DNA of 64,000 bases from Nocardioides hwasunensis (GCF_014779665.1 NZ_JACXYY010000001.1:682001-746000); one strand, 5' to 3'. Positions 27,357 to 36,791 are shown, numbered from the stretch's first letter. Notes: generated by a model not told the origin, from the letters alone. Translations and numbers: made by a program.

Positions 27357-28088
27357 GTGAGCGAGATCGAGAACGCAGTGCACGAGCCCCGTTCGGTCCT
27401 GGTGACCGGAGGCAACCGCGGCATCGGCCGCGCCATCGCCGAGGCGTTCCTCGCCCAGGGCGACAAGGTCGCGGTCACCACCCGCAACGGCGGCGCCCCC
27501 GAGGGAGCGCTCGACGTGCGCTGCGACATCACCGACCCGGCGCAGGTCGAGGCGGCCTTCGCGCAGGTCGAGGAGGCCCACGGTCCGGTCGAGGTGCTGG
27601 TCGCCAACGCGGGCATCACCAAGGACACCCTGCTGCTGCGGATGAGCGAGGACGACTGGTCGTCGGTGATCGACACCAACCTCACCGGCACCTTCCGCCT
27701 CGCCAAGCGTGCCGCCAAGGGGATGCTGCGCCTGCGCCGGGGCCGGATCATCCTGATCTCCTCGGTCGTCGGGCTGCTCGGCTCGGCCGGGCAGGTCAAC
27801 TACGCCGCGTCCAAGTCCGGCCTCGTCGGTCTGGCCCGCTCGCTCGCCCGAGAGCTCGGCAGCCGCTCGATCACCACCAACGTCGTGTCGCCCGGCTTCG
27901 TGGAGACCGACATGACCGACGTGCTCACCGACGACCAGAAGGCCACGATCAAGCAGCAGGTGCCGCTCGGCCGCTACGCCTCGCCGGCCGAGGTCGCCTC
28001 GGCCGTCACCTGGCTCGCCTCCAACGGCGCCGCCTACGTCACCGGAGCCGTGATCCCGGTCGACGGCGGCCTCGGCATGGGCCACTGA
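27357..28088 (+). CDS. fabG: 3-oxoacyl-ACP reductase
   Basis: FabG reduces 3-oxoacyl-ACP with NADPH in type II fatty-acid elongation. The 243-residue product has TGGNRGIGRAI for cofactor binding, LVANAGITKD, the catalytic serine in LISSVVG, and Tyr149/Lys153 in VNYAASKSG. The next gene is an InhA-type enoyl reductase 62 bases downstream in the same direction, the mabA-inhA arrangement of mycobacteria. Confidence 0.93.
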   Translation: MSEIENAVHEPRSVLVTGGNRGIGRAIAEAFLAQGDKVAVTTRNGGAPEGALDVRCDITDPAQVEAAFAQVEEAHGPVEVLVANAGITKDTLLLRMSEDDWSSVIDTNLTGTFRLAKRAAKGMLRLRRGRIILISSVVGLLGSAGQVNYAASKSGLVGLARSLARELGSRSITTNVVSPGFVETDMTDVLTDDQKATIKQQVPLGRYASPAEVASAVTWLASNGAAYVTGAVIPVDGGLGMGH

Positions 28089-28150
28089 CGCCGACCCACC
28101 GACACCCACCCACCTGACGGCCCCCGGGCCACGCGAAGGGACACAGACAC

Positions 28151-28921
28151 ATGGGACTCCTCGACGGCAAGCGCATCCTCGTCGCCGGCGTGACGATGGA
28201 CAGCTCGATCGGCTTCGCGACCGCGAAGGTCGCCCAGGAGCAGGGCGCGACCGTGCTCATCTCCAACTTCGGCCGCGCGCTCGGCATCACCCGGCGCATC
28301 GCCAAGCGGCTGCCGCAGGAGGCGCCCGTGCTCGAGCTCGACGTCACCGACGAGGACCACCTCGCCGGCCTCGCCGACCAGGTGCGCGAGCACGTCGACG
28401 GCCTCGACGGCGTGGTCCACTCGATCGCCTACGGCAACCCCGAGACGCTGCTCGGCGGCAAGTTCCTCGAGGGCCCGTGGGACGACGTGGCGCAGGCCGT
28501 GCAGGTCTCGGCGTACTCCCTCAAGTCCCTCGCCGTGGCCACCCGGCCGCTCATGGGCAGCGGTGGCTCCATCGTCGGCCTGACGTTCGACGCCACCACC
28601 GCGTGGCCGGCGTACGACTGGATGGGCGTGGCGAAGGCGGCGCTGGAGAACACCTCGCGCTACCTCGCCCGCGACCTGGGCCCCGAGGGGATCCGCTGCA
28701 ACCTGGTCTCGGCCGGCCCGCTCAAGACGCTCGCGGCGAAGGCGATCCCCGGCTTCGAGGACCTCGAGTCGTCGTGGAAGGACCGCGCCCCGCTCGGCTG
28801 GGACGAGACCGACCAGACGCCCACCGCGCAGGCGGTCTGCGCGCTGCTGAGCGACTTCTTCCCGGCCACCACGGGCGAGATCGTGCACGTCGACGGCGGC
28901 TTCCACGCCATGGGGCTGTAG
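28151..28921 (+). CDS. fabI: enoyl-ACP reductase (NADH), InhA/FabI type
   Basis: FabI/InhA carries out the last reduction of each fatty-acid elongation cycle. The 256-residue product has the glycine motif GVTMDSSIGFATA, HSIAYGNPE, and the catalytic Tyr155-x6-Lys162 in YDWMGVAKAAL, as in InhA. AAGGGA stands about 10 bases before the ATG. It shares the fabG promoter or lies in its transcript. It is the isoniazid/triclosan target family, but sensitivity cannot be read from sequence. Confidence 0.95.
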   Translation: MGLLDGKRILVAGVTMDSSIGFATAKVAQEQGATVLISNFGRALGITRRIAKRLPQEAPVLELDVTDEDHLAGLADQVREHVDGLDGVVHSIAYGNPETLLGGKFLEGPWDDVAQAVQVSAYSLKSLAVATRPLMGSGGSIVGLTFDATTAWPAYDWMGVAKAALENTSRYLARDLGPEGIRCNLVSAGPLKTLAAKAIPGFEDLESSWKDRAPLGWDETDQTPTAQAVCALLSDFFPATTGEIVHVDGGFHAMGL

Positions 28922-28940
28922 CGCTCGAGCCGCTCTTCGG

Positions 28941-28946
28941 TAGTTT
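28941..28946 (+). promoter_or_regulatory. -10 box of the Mur-ligase-like gene
   Basis: TAGTTT is 6 bases before GTG 28953, which separates this gene from fabG-fabI. Confidence 0.5.
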
Positions 28947-28952
28947 CCCCGG

Positions 28953-30644
28953 GTGACCTCACTCGTCGAGCTGCGCGTCCTCGAAGGACCGAACCTCTAC
29001 TTCCCGCGCGCCGCGGTGAAGCTGACCCTCGACGTCTCGTCGATCACCGAGGCCGACGACGAGGCCGTGCTGCGCCTCGCGCGCCGCATCGGGTTGCGCA
29101 CCACCCGTCCGGGGGCGTCGGGCTCGGGCTTCCGGCAGCGGTTCGCGCTGCGCGCGGTGGAGCGCCTCGTCCGCGCCATCGCGGGGGAGGCCGGCACCCG
29201 GCGGCTGGCGGTGCGCGTGCGTCCCACCTCGGACCCCGACGTCGTCGTGGTCGCCTTCCCGTGGCGCAACCGCACCCGGGCGCAGGCCCTGGGCGCCGCG
29301 GTGGCCCACGCGCTCGACGCGCTGCCCGCACCCGACGTGGAGGGCGCCGTGAGCGAGGCGGCCCGGCAGGTCGCCGCCGCCGAGAGGGGCGAGCGGCCCA
29401 CCACCATCACCCCGAGGATCCCGGTGGTCGCGGTGACCGGCACCAACGGCAAGACCACCACCAGCCGGATGATCGCCCACATCGGTCGCACCAGCGGTCT
29501 CGTCGTGGGCTGGTCCAACACCGACGGCATCTATCGCGACGGCGTGCTGGTCGAGGAGGGTGACTACTCCGGCCCCTCCGGCGCGGCCCGGGCGCTCGGC
29601 CTCGACGGTGTCCAGCTCGCCGTCACCGAGACCGCCCGCGGCGGCATCCTGCTCAAGGGCATCGGCATCACCCGCAACGACGTCTCCGTGGTCACCAACG
29701 TGACCGCCGACCACCTCGGCCTCCAGGGCATCGACACCGTCGACCAGCTCGCGGAGGTCAAGTCCGTCGTCGCGAGGATCACCCGCAAGGACGGCTGGGC
29801 GGTGCTCAACGGCGACGACCCGCGGGTGCTCGCGATGCGCGGCGTCATCTCGGCCCAGCCGTGGGTCTTCAGCCGCGACCCCGACTCACCCGCGGTGCGC
29901 GAGGTGCTAGGCGACGGCGGTCGTGCCACGACCGTCATCGACGGCTGGATCACGGTCCTGGCGCCCGGCGCCGACCCCGACCCGCTGGTCGAGCTCGTCG
30001 ACGTCCCCATGACCCTGGCCGGCCTCTCGCGCTTCAACATCGAGAACGCGCTCGCCGCCGCCTCGGCGGCCCTCGCGATCGACCTCGACCGGGCCGACGT
30101 GATCGCCGGGCTGAGGTCGTTCCGACCCGACGCGGAGCACAACCCGGGCCGGATGAACTTCTTCTCCCTGCCGGGCGAGGTGTCCGTCGTCATGGACCTC
30201 GCCCACAACGAGGCAGGGCTCGAGGCCCTGCTCGAGATCATGGGTGGCGTACGTCGACCCGGCGCGCGCCTGCTCCTCGGCCTCGGCGCTGTCGGCGACC
30301 GCACCGACGAGCTGATCGACGCGCTCGGCGAGATCGGCGCGAAGGGCAGCGACGTGGTCGCGATCGGGCACAAGGCGCGCTATCTCCGCGGCCGCACGAT
30401 GGACGAGATCGACGGGCTCCTCCGGGCGGGGGCCGGGCGGGTCGGGGTCACCGAGATCGACACCTACGACACCGAGGTCGGCTGCCTGGCCGCCCTGGTC
30501 GAGCGGGCCCGTGCCGGGGACGTGGTCGGGCTGATGTGCCATGCCGAGCGGCAGCAGGCCTACGACTGGATCGCCGCGCACGGTGGCACGGCCGACACGC
30601 CTGAGGTGCTCTCGGCGAAGGTGCGGGCCGCCGCGACGCCGTGA
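28953..30644 (+). CDS. CphA-related Mur ligase lacking the ATP-grasp domain
   Basis: This 563-residue protein has two parts. Residues 1-150 resemble the N-terminal domain of cyanophycin synthetase (compare LVELRVLEGPNLYFPRAAVK with VETRVYRGANVWSYDKSI in the cphA product of this window). Residues ~155-560 are a Mur ligase with P-loop VTGTNGKTTTSRM (from residue ~161), TETARGGILLKG, NVTADHLGLQGIDT and DLAHNEAGLEALLE. The central ATP-grasp domain of CphA is absent. Mur ligases form amide bonds using ATP, so it may add an amino acid to a peptide or polymer. The true substrate is unknown. The intact motifs suggest an active enzyme. Confidence 0.8.
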   Translation: MTSLVELRVLEGPNLYFPRAAVKLTLDVSSITEADDEAVLRLARRIGLRTTRPGASGSGFRQRFALRAVERLVRAIAGEAGTRRLAVRVRPTSDPDVVVVAFPWRNRTRAQALGAAVAHALDALPAPDVEGAVSEAARQVAAAERGERPTTITPRIPVVAVTGTNGKTTTSRMIAHIGRTSGLVVGWSNTDGIYRDGVLVEEGDYSGPSGAARALGLDGVQLAVTETARGGILLKGIGITRNDVSVVTNVTADHLGLQGIDTVDQLAEVKSVVARITRKDGWAVLNGDDPRVLAMRGVISAQPWVFSRDPDSPAVREVLGDGGRATTVIDGWITVLAPGADPDPLVELVDVPMTLAGLSRFNIENALAAASAALAIDLDRADVIAGLRSFRPDAEHNPGRMNFFSLPGEVSVVMDLAHNEAGLEALLEIMGGVRRPGARLLLGLGAVGDRTDELIDALGEIGAKGSDVVAIGHKARYLRGRTMDEIDGLLRAGAGRVGVTEIDTYDTEVGCLAALVERARAGDVVGLMCHAERQQAYDWIAAHGGTADTPEVLSAKVRAAATP

Positions 30645-30656
30645 GCACCGCCCGCG

Positions 30657-31181
30657 TCAGCGGGTGACGAGCGGCTCGAGCAGCCGGTGCGGCACGCGGA
30701 GGGCGCGGGACACCGGGTCGTCGCGCAGCGTCGGGTCTGCTCCCGGGCCGGGCCGGGTCTCGATGTCTCCGGGTCGTGGAGACGTGTCGCAGGACCGGCA
30801 TCGACCATCGGCCCCGATGGTCCCGCAGGCGACCCCGGCGACGAGGTGGTGGAACGTCCGGCGGGGACCGTCCGGGCTGGTCCGGCGGTCGCCCCACTGC
30901 GCCAGGCCGTGGAGAACGGGCCAGAGGTCGAGCGCCTCGGCGGTGAGCTCGTAGGTCGCGTGTCCCGCGCCCACGCGCACCAGCAGACCGGCGCCCACGA
31001 GCGCGTCGAGGCGCGCCGCCAGGACGGCGCGGGAGACGTCGAGGTGGACCTGGAAGTCGGAGAAACGGCGCACGCCGAGGAAGCAGTCGCGCAGGATCAG
31101 CAGGGTCCAGCGCTCACCCACCAGCTCGAGCGAGCGGGCGATGCCGCAGTCCTGCCGCGGATAGTCGGTGCCGAGTGCCAC
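30657..31181 (-). CDS. HxlR-family winged-helix regulator
   Basis: This 174-residue regulator has the HxlR motif CGIARSLELVGERWTLLILRD, in which the early cysteine can act as a redox sensor, then RRFSDFQVHLDVSRAVLAARL and a wing ending YELTAEALDLWPVL. A C-terminal extension contains CGTIGADGRCRSC, possibly a zinc site. It is divergent from an MFS exporter gene with only 51 bases between starts, so it most likely controls that exporter. GTG 31181 follows TAGCAT by 6 bases. Confidence 0.88.
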   Translation of the reverse strand: MALGTDYPRQDCGIARSLELVGERWTLLILRDCFLGVRRFSDFQVHLDVSRAVLAARLDALVGAGLLVRVGAGHATYELTAEALDLWPVLHGLAQWGDRRTSPDGPRRTFHHLVAGVACGTIGADGRCRSCDTSPRPGDIETRPGPGADPTLRDDPVSRALRVPHRLLEPLVTR

Positions 31182-31187
31182 AGGTCG

Positions 31188-31221
31188 ATGCTATCGTCTT
31201 TTGGTCTGTTCATCGAACCAA
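31188..31221. promoter_or_regulatory. HxlR/MFS divergent control region
   Basis: The regulator's -10 box TAGCAT (minus strand, 31188-31193) is followed by an inverted repeat TTGGT (31201-31205) / ACCAA (31217-31221), a candidate HxlR operator. The MFS ribosome site AAGAGG begins right after it. Confidence 0.45.
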
Positions 31222-31232
31222 GAGGATGGCTC

Positions 31233-32633
31233 ATGTCGCCCACCCGCACGCTCGCGACCGCCTCGCTCGGCACCGTCGCCGTGCTGGTCGCCTTCACGGC
31301 GCCGTTGGCCAACTTCAACGAGACCGTCACGGGGTTGGGCGCGGGACATCGCGGCGGCACGTGGGTGCTGAGCTCGATGAGCATCGGTCTCGGTGCCGTC
31401 CTGCTGACGGCCGGTCGGCTGGCCGACGACTACGGGCGGCGGCGCGTGTTCGTGATCGGATCCCTGGTCCTGGGCCTGGCATCCCTGGCCGGAGCGGCGG
31501 CCGGCGGAGTGCCGGCCTTCGTCGCCTCACGCATCGCCGCGGGCGCCGGTGGGGCCGCTGTCATCGCCGCCGGGCTCGGGATGATCGCGGCCGCGCACCC
31601 CGCCCCCGCGGCCCGCGGCCGCGCCACGGGGGTCTGGGGCGCCAGCGTCGGTGCCGGGATCGCGATCGGTCCGCTGCTCGGCAACTACCTCAGCTCGCTC
31701 CACTCCTGGCGGGACGTCTACGTCGTCCTCGGTGCCGTCGGCCTCGTCCTCGCGGTGGCCGCCCGCCGGTGCCCGGAGTCCCGCTCGCAGCACCGAGCCA
31801 GGCTCGACGTGGCGGGTGTGCTCCTGATGGCGCTCGGCACCGCCGCCCTCCTGGCCGGACTGACCGAGGGCCGCGCCGGGTGGGGACGGCCCGTCACCGT
31901 CGTGCTGCTGTCCGCCGGCGTGGCCATGCTCGCCGTCTTCGTCGCGGTCGAGGCCCGCTCGACCCACCCCATGCTCGACCTCGGACTGCTGCGCCGCCCG
32001 GCCTTCCGCGCGGTGACCGTCGCCGGCCTGGCCACCGGCGCCGGCATCATCGCCCTGATGTCGTACGTCTCGGGGTTCGTGGGTGCGGCCCTCGGCATCT
32101 CCGCGACGACGGCGGCGTGGCTGATGCTGGCCTGGTCGCTGCCGAGCGTGGTGGCGGCGGTCCTGGCCCGACGGCTGCCCGCGGCCTGGAGCGGCCGGGC
32201 GCAGATGGCCGTCGCGCTCGCCGTGGTCGCCGTCGGCCAGCTGCTGGTGCTCGGGGTGGGCACGGGCAGCGGACCGGCGCGGTTCGTGCCCGGACTGCTC
32301 CTCGCGGGCGTCGCGACCGGTGTGCTGAACGCCGCGATGGGTCGCGAGAGCGTCGCGAGCGTGCCTCCCGGCCAGGCAGGTCTCGGCAGCGGCGCCAACA
32401 ACACCGCTCGCTACCTCGGCTCGGCGCTGGGTGTCACGGTCGTCTCGGTCGTCGCGGCACCCACCGGTGCGGTCACCGCAGCGGGCCTCGTCGACGGCTG
32501 GCACCGAGCGGTGCTGGTGACCTCCCTGGTCTCCCTCGTCGGCGCGGCCGGGGTCGCCCTGCTGGGCGCGCGGCGCGACCAGGGGGGACCCGTCGCGGTC
32601 GACGCGGCGGCGGACGCCGGGGCCGGCGCCTGA
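31233..32633 (+). CDS. MFS drug-efflux-type transporter
   Basis: This 466-residue integral membrane protein has about 12-14 helices and the MFS motif A GRLADDYGRRRVFVIG. The DHA2-like features are the early SSMSIGLGAVLL helix and the motif C-like GASVGAGIAIGPLLGNYL. Such proteins export drugs or metabolites using the proton gradient. ATG 31233 is preceded by AAGAGG (7-base spacing). It is paired with a divergent HxlR regulator and ends 9 bases before the convergent cupin gene. Confidence 0.88.
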   Translation: MSPTRTLATASLGTVAVLVAFTAPLANFNETVTGLGAGHRGGTWVLSSMSIGLGAVLLTAGRLADDYGRRRVFVIGSLVLGLASLAGAAAGGVPAFVASRIAAGAGGAAVIAAGLGMIAAAHPAPAARGRATGVWGASVGAGIAIGPLLGNYLSSLHSWRDVYVVLGAVGLVLAVAARRCPESRSQHRARLDVAGVLLMALGTAALLAGLTEGRAGWGRPVTVVLLSAGVAMLAVFVAVEARSTHPMLDLGLLRRPAFRAVTVAGLATGAGIIALMSYVSGFVGAALGISATTAAWLMLAWSLPSVVAAVLARRLPAAWSGRAQMAVALAVVAVGQLLVLGVGTGSGPARFVPGLLLAGVATGVLNAAMGRESVASVPPGQAGLGSGANNTARYLGSALGVTVVSVVAAPTGAVTAAGLVDGWHRAVLVTSLVSLVGAAGVALLGARRDQGGPVAVDAAADAGAGA

Positions 32634-32642
32634 GCACACGGG

Positions 32643-33008
32643 TCACACGTCGCCGGGGTCCACCTGCTCCCCGGGTGCGCCGATGTCGAGGTCACCCTCC
32701 ACGATCATGGCCGTCAGGCCACCGGGCGAGCGCGTCTCGTGGACCTCGCCGGGCTCCCAGACGGCGCCCTGACCAGGGCCGATGCGGCTCACCGTGAGCT
32801 CCGCCCCGCTGACCTCGGCCTCGCCCGACAGCACCACGAGGATCTGTCGCCCGACAGCGGGATGACGGCCGATGACGCCACCCGGCTCGAGTCTCACGGC
32901 GACCAGGTGGGCGTCGGCGCTGATCCCGAACGCGCCCACCGAGAAGCCGCGGCTGCCGTGCGCGTCGATCGGGCGGTGCGGCAGACCCGTGAGGTCGAGG
33001 AGCCGCAC
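32643..33008 (-). CDS. cupin-domain protein of the cyanophycin operon
   Basis: This 121-residue small beta-barrel protein has cupin motif 1 features in LEPGGVIGRHPAVGRQILVVLSGE and motif 2 in GPGQGAVWEPGEVHETRS (quoted by their halves). Histidines in GRHPAVGRQ and VHETRS may bind metal. The GTG follows the cphA TGA with no gap, and GGAGGG precedes it. Its role in cyanophycin metabolism is unknown; it could be a small-molecule sensor or enzyme. Confidence 0.78.
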   Translation of the reverse strand: MRLLDLTGLPHRPIDAHGSRGFSVGAFGISADAHLVAVRLEPGGVIGRHPAVGRQILVVLSGEAEVSGAELTVSRIGPGQGAVWEPGEVHETRSPGGLTAMIVEGDLDIGAPGEQVDPGDV

Positions 33009-35792
33009 TCAGCCCTCCCTGTCCTCGGTGGAGGGCGGGGTGTAGTCGGGGTCGGCCGCGGGGGCGTCGGGGTTGGCGCCGGAGCCGGCCTGGGCCTCGT
33101 CCGACCAGTTCTCCAGCTCGGTCATCACCTCGGCGTGCTTGTCGACGCAGACGACGACGAGGTCGCCTCGGTTGGCGCGGCTCATCGCGTGGCGCACGGC
33201 CTGGATCTCGTCGAGCACCAGCTCGACCTGCTTGCACCGTGCTCCGTCGGCCATCGCGGCCCGCACGCCCTCCAGCACCAGGTCGGCCGTCGCGCCGCGC
33301 TCGCGGCCGCGGAGCGCCACGTCCTCGCGGACGACCAGGACGTCGAAGTGCTGGGCGGCGATCTGCCCGAGCTCGCGCATGTCCTCGTCGCGGCGGTCGC
33401 CCGCGGTGGCGATGATGCCGATGCGGGAGGGACGGGCCAGGTCGTGCGACGACTCGAGCGAGTCGCCCACCCGGTCCACGAAGTCGCCGAGCATCTTCAT
33501 GCCCGGCGCGTTGTGGCAGTAGTCCACGATCACGTTGACGCCGTTGACCTCGACCTCGTTGAGGCGGCCGGGGGAGAGGTAGTAGTTCGTCGAGAAGGTG
33601 CGCAGGCCCTGACGGATGTCGTGGAGGGGGGCGCCCGCGGCGAAGGCCGCGGCAGCCGCGGCGAGCGAGTTCTGGACGTTCATCCGTGCCCGGCCCTTGA
33701 AGGTCGCGGGCAGCAGGTGCGTCCACGCCAGCTGCATCTCGCGGCGGCCGTGCTGGACGACCATCATCTCGCCGCGCTCGGTCGGGTCGAGCACGATCGC
33801 CTTGCCGCCGCGGCGGCAGTGGGCGTCGATCATGTCGCGCACCTCGCTGCCGGGCTCCTCCATCGAGAACCACACGACCTGCCCCGAGCACTTGCGCCGC
33901 ATCTCCCGCACGAGCGGGTCGTCGGCGTTGAGCACCGCGTGGCCGTCGCGCGGCACCGCCTCGACGATCACGGCCTTCACGTCGGCGAGCTGCTCGACGG
34001 TGTCGATGCCCCGCAGGCCGAGGTGGTCGGGCTGGACGTTGAGCACGACCGCGACGTCGTTGCGCTCGTAGCCCAGACCCTCGCGCAGGATCCCGCCGCG
34101 GGCGACCTCGAAGACCGCGAAGTCGACGCGCGGGTTCTGCAGCACCATCCGTGCGGAGCGCGGCCCCGAGGCGTCGGCTCGGATCACCAGGCGCTCGTCG
34201 ATCACGACCCCGTCGGTCGAGGTCATCCCGACCTTGCGCCCCATGCCCTTGAAGATGTGGCTGATCATCCGGCTGGTCGTCGTCTTGCCGTTGGTGCCGG
34301 TCACCGCGACGATCGGGATCCGCGAGGGCGAGCCGGAGGGGAACAGCATGTCGACGACCGGCTTGGCGATGAACTGGGGCTCGCCGATCGTCGGGTGCGT
34401 GTGCATCCGGAACCCCGGTGCGGCGTTGACCTCGCAGATCGCGCCGCCGGTCTCGCGGACCGGCTCGGTGATGTCGGGGCAGATGAAGTCGATGCCGGCG
34501 ATGTCGAGCCCGACCATCCGGGCGGCCTCCTCGGCGATCTCGACGTTCTCCGGGTGTGCCTCGAAGGTGCGGTCGATCGAGATGCCGCCGGTCGACATGT
34601 TGCCCGTGAGCGCGAGCTTGACCATCTCGCCCTCCTTCGGCACGGACTGGAGGCTGTGACCCTGGTCGGCGAGCACCTCGAGCGCGGCCTCGTCGACCTT
34701 GATGCGGGTGAGCACCTTCTCGTGGCCGACACCGCGCCTCGGGTCGGCGTTGGTCAGGTCGACGAGCTGCTCGACGTTCGAGGTGCCGTCACCGGTGACC
34801 GATGCGGGCACCCGCTCGGCGATCGCGACCATGCGGCCGTCGATGATCAGGCAGCGGTAGTCCTTGCCGGTCACGAACGACTCGACGATGACGTTGCCGC
34901 GCCGCGACTGTCCCTCGGCGATCGGGAACGCGGCGCGTACGTCGTCCTCGTCCTGCAGGTCGAGGCACACCCCGCGGCCGTGGTTGCCGTCCAGCGGCTT
35001 GAGCACGACGGGATAGCCGATCCGGCGGGCGGCCGCGACGGCACCGTCCTCGCTGCGGACCGACTCCTGCTTCGGGACCGGCAGGCCTGCGGCGCCGAGG
35101 AGCTTGGTGGTGAGGTCCTTGTCGGAGGCGATGTCGACCGCGATGGAGGACGTCTCGGAGGTCATCGTGGCGCGGATCCGCTTGGCGTGGACGCCCTGCC
35201 CGAGCTGCACGAGCGAGTGCTGGTTGAGTCGCAGCCACGGGATGTCACGCGAGACCGCCTCGTCGACGATCGCCTGGGTCGAGGGCCCGAAGGCGGTGCG
35301 CTCGGCACGCCGGATGAAGTCGTCGCGCTCGGCCTCCCACTCGAAGTCGGGATCGCCCTCGACGAGGTGGTTGACCAGCCGGACGGCGAGCCGTCCGGCG
35401 CTGAGGCCGACGTTCTCGTCGATGTAGCCGTAGATGATGTTGTAGCGGCCGGGCCGGCCCTTGACCTGGCGGGTCTTGCCGCGCCGGATGTCGTGACCGA
35501 CGAGCTGCTGGAGCGCGAGCGCGACGTGCTCGGCGACGTGCCCGAGCCAGGTGCCCTCGTGGAGCCGCTCGAGGAAGCCGCCGCGGCGCCCGCGTGAGCA
35601 GGAGTGCTCGCGCAGCCCGGGCAGCATGGCGACCAGGTCGTCGGTGAAGCCGGGGATGGTGTTGCTGGGGAACTGCTCGAGCGACCCGAGGTCGACCACC
35701 AGGTGGATCGACTTGTCGTAGGACCAGACGTTGGCGCCGCGGTAGACGCGGGTCTCGACGATCTCCAGGTCAGGCGTGGGTCGCTCGCTCAT
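33009..35792 (-). CDS. cphA: cyanophycin synthetase
   Basis: CphA polymerises aspartate and arginine into multi-L-arginyl-poly-L-aspartate, an insoluble nitrogen reserve. The 927-residue product is near the usual length and has all three domains: the N-terminal domain (VETRVYRGANVWSYDK), the ATP-grasp domain that adds Asp (VLKPLDGNHGRGVCLD, AICEVNAAPGFRMHTH), and the Mur-like domain that adds Arg (P-loop VTGTNGKTTTSRM near residue 495, NVQPDHLGLRGIDT, DYCHNAPGM). A short Asp/Pro-rich tail follows. The ATG overlaps the cphB stop by 4 bases. Confidence 0.95.
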   Translation of the reverse strand: MSERPTPDLEIVETRVYRGANVWSYDKSIHLVVDLGSLEQFPSNTIPGFTDDLVAMLPGLREHSCSRGRRGGFLERLHEGTWLGHVAEHVALALQQLVGHDIRRGKTRQVKGRPGRYNIIYGYIDENVGLSAGRLAVRLVNHLVEGDPDFEWEAERDDFIRRAERTAFGPSTQAIVDEAVSRDIPWLRLNQHSLVQLGQGVHAKRIRATMTSETSSIAVDIASDKDLTTKLLGAAGLPVPKQESVRSEDGAVAAARRIGYPVVLKPLDGNHGRGVCLDLQDEDDVRAAFPIAEGQSRRGNVIVESFVTGKDYRCLIIDGRMVAIAERVPASVTGDGTSNVEQLVDLTNADPRRGVGHEKVLTRIKVDEAALEVLADQGHSLQSVPKEGEMVKLALTGNMSTGGISIDRTFEAHPENVEIAEEAARMVGLDIAGIDFICPDITEPVRETGGAICEVNAAPGFRMHTHPTIGEPQFIAKPVVDMLFPSGSPSRIPIVAVTGTNGKTTTSRMISHIFKGMGRKVGMTSTDGVVIDERLVIRADASGPRSARMVLQNPRVDFAVFEVARGGILREGLGYERNDVAVVLNVQPDHLGLRGIDTVEQLADVKAVIVEAVPRDGHAVLNADDPLVREMRRKCSGQVVWFSMEEPGSEVRDMIDAHCRRGGKAIVLDPTERGEMMVVQHGRREMQLAWTHLLPATFKGRARMNVQNSLAAAAAAFAAGAPLHDIRQGLRTFSTNYYLSPGRLNEVEVNGVNVIVDYCHNAPGMKMLGDFVDRVGDSLESSHDLARPSRIGIIATAGDRRDEDMRELGQIAAQHFDVLVVREDVALRGRERGATADLVLEGVRAAMADGARCKQVELVLDEIQAVRHAMSRANRGDLVVVCVDKHAEVMTELENWSDEAQAGSGANPDAPAADPDYTPPSTEDREG

Positions 35793-36778
35793 GAGCTCGG
35801 TCCTTCGATCGGGGCGGTCGGGGCGTTGTCGGGTGGCGTCGTGGGTCGCCGCTTGCGGAGCCGGCGGGCGATGGCGGCCGGGGTGGCGTCCGCCGCGGCG
35901 ATGTCCCTGGCCAGCTGGCGCAGGTCGCGGCCCGCCTCGGCCAGCTCGTCGGCCTCCTCGGGGTCGACGGCCGCCTCGTGGGGGACGAGCGAGCGGGTGG
36001 TCAGGTTGAACACGGTGTCCTCGGGCAGCGTGTGGAAGACGACACCGCTCGCCAGCAACGGCGACGAGCGCTTGGCCTCGTAGGCGTTGGAGACCATGCG
36101 CGACCCGTCGAAGATCGTCACCGCACCCTTGCCGAGCACCCGCATGACCAGGTCGCCGTCGACGTCCTCGACGAGACCGCAGGTGTCCTCGTCCACGCCG
36201 ATGCCGAGCAGCTGCGGGCTCTGGGCCACGATCATCAGCAGCCGGCCGTAGCGGTTGCGCTGGTCGAAGTGCTGGTCGATGACGGTGGAGTCCACCAGGC
36301 CGAGGCCCGCCGCCACCTGGGTCATCCGTTGCTTGGGGGTGGCCCCGCCGACGCCGAACGCGACCATGTGTGACGACTGGATGCTCGCACCCGCGGAGGT
36401 CCCGGCCACCACGGCCCCGCGCTCGTGCGCGCGCAGGATCGCATCGCCCACCGGCGTACCGCACACGATGCTCGACAGCTTGAGCTGGTTGCCGCCGGTC
36501 ATGAAGATGCCGGTGGACTCCTCGAGCGCCTTCACCAGCGCCGGGTCGTGGGCCTGCTCGCGCGACTCGGGGCGTACGGCGTCCACTGCGGCCGCGCCGA
36601 ACTTCGAGAACAGCGCGTCGTAGACGTCGACCACCTCGCGCCCGAGGGACGAGGCGGTCGGGATGACGGCGATGCGTGCGTCCCGGCCGCCGCTGAGAGC
36701 GACGAAGTGCTTGAGGATCGTCGGCTTGCGCAGCTTGTCCTCCGCGCCACCGATGATCATGAGAGGTCCCCTGGGCAT
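35789..36778 (-). CDS. cphB: cyanophycinase
   Basis: CphB is a serine exopeptidase (S51 family) that releases beta-Asp-Arg dipeptides from cyanophycin. The 329-residue product has GGAEDKL near the start, FMTGGNQLKL, and the nucleophile Ser128 in GTSAGASIQS. It has a C-terminal extension of about 45 residues rich in Ala, Arg and Pro beyond the catalytic domain. ATG 36778 is chosen because TAGCCT lies 7 bases upstream and the protein then begins at the conserved core. It leads the operon cphB-cphA-cupin. Confidence 0.93.
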   Translation of the reverse strand: MPRGPLMIIGGAEDKLRKPTILKHFVALSGGRDARIAVIPTASSLGREVVDVYDALFSKFGAAAVDAVRPESREQAHDPALVKALEESTGIFMTGGNQLKLSSIVCGTPVGDAILRAHERGAVVAGTSAGASIQSSHMVAFGVGGATPKQRMTQVAAGLGLVDSTVIDQHFDQRNRYGRLLMIVAQSPQLLGIGVDEDTCGLVEDVDGDLVMRVLGKGAVTIFDGSRMVSNAYEAKRSSPLLASGVVFHTLPEDTVFNLTTRSLVPHEAAVDPEEADELAEAGRDLRQLARDIAAADATPAAIARRLRKRRPTTPPDNAPTAPIEGPSS

Positions 36779-36785
36779 GACAGGC

Positions 36786-36791
36786 AGGCTA
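36786..36791 (-). promoter_or_regulatory. -10 box of the cphB-cphA-cupin operon
   Basis: TAGCCT on the minus strand is 7 bases before ATG 36778. Confidence 0.55.

Noticed and set aside
32739..35597. Very long open frame on the plus strand opposite cphA
   Set aside because: It is antisense to a complete, motif-bearing cphA. Its product is low-complexity Val/Asp/Arg-rich, as expected from high-GC antisense reading.
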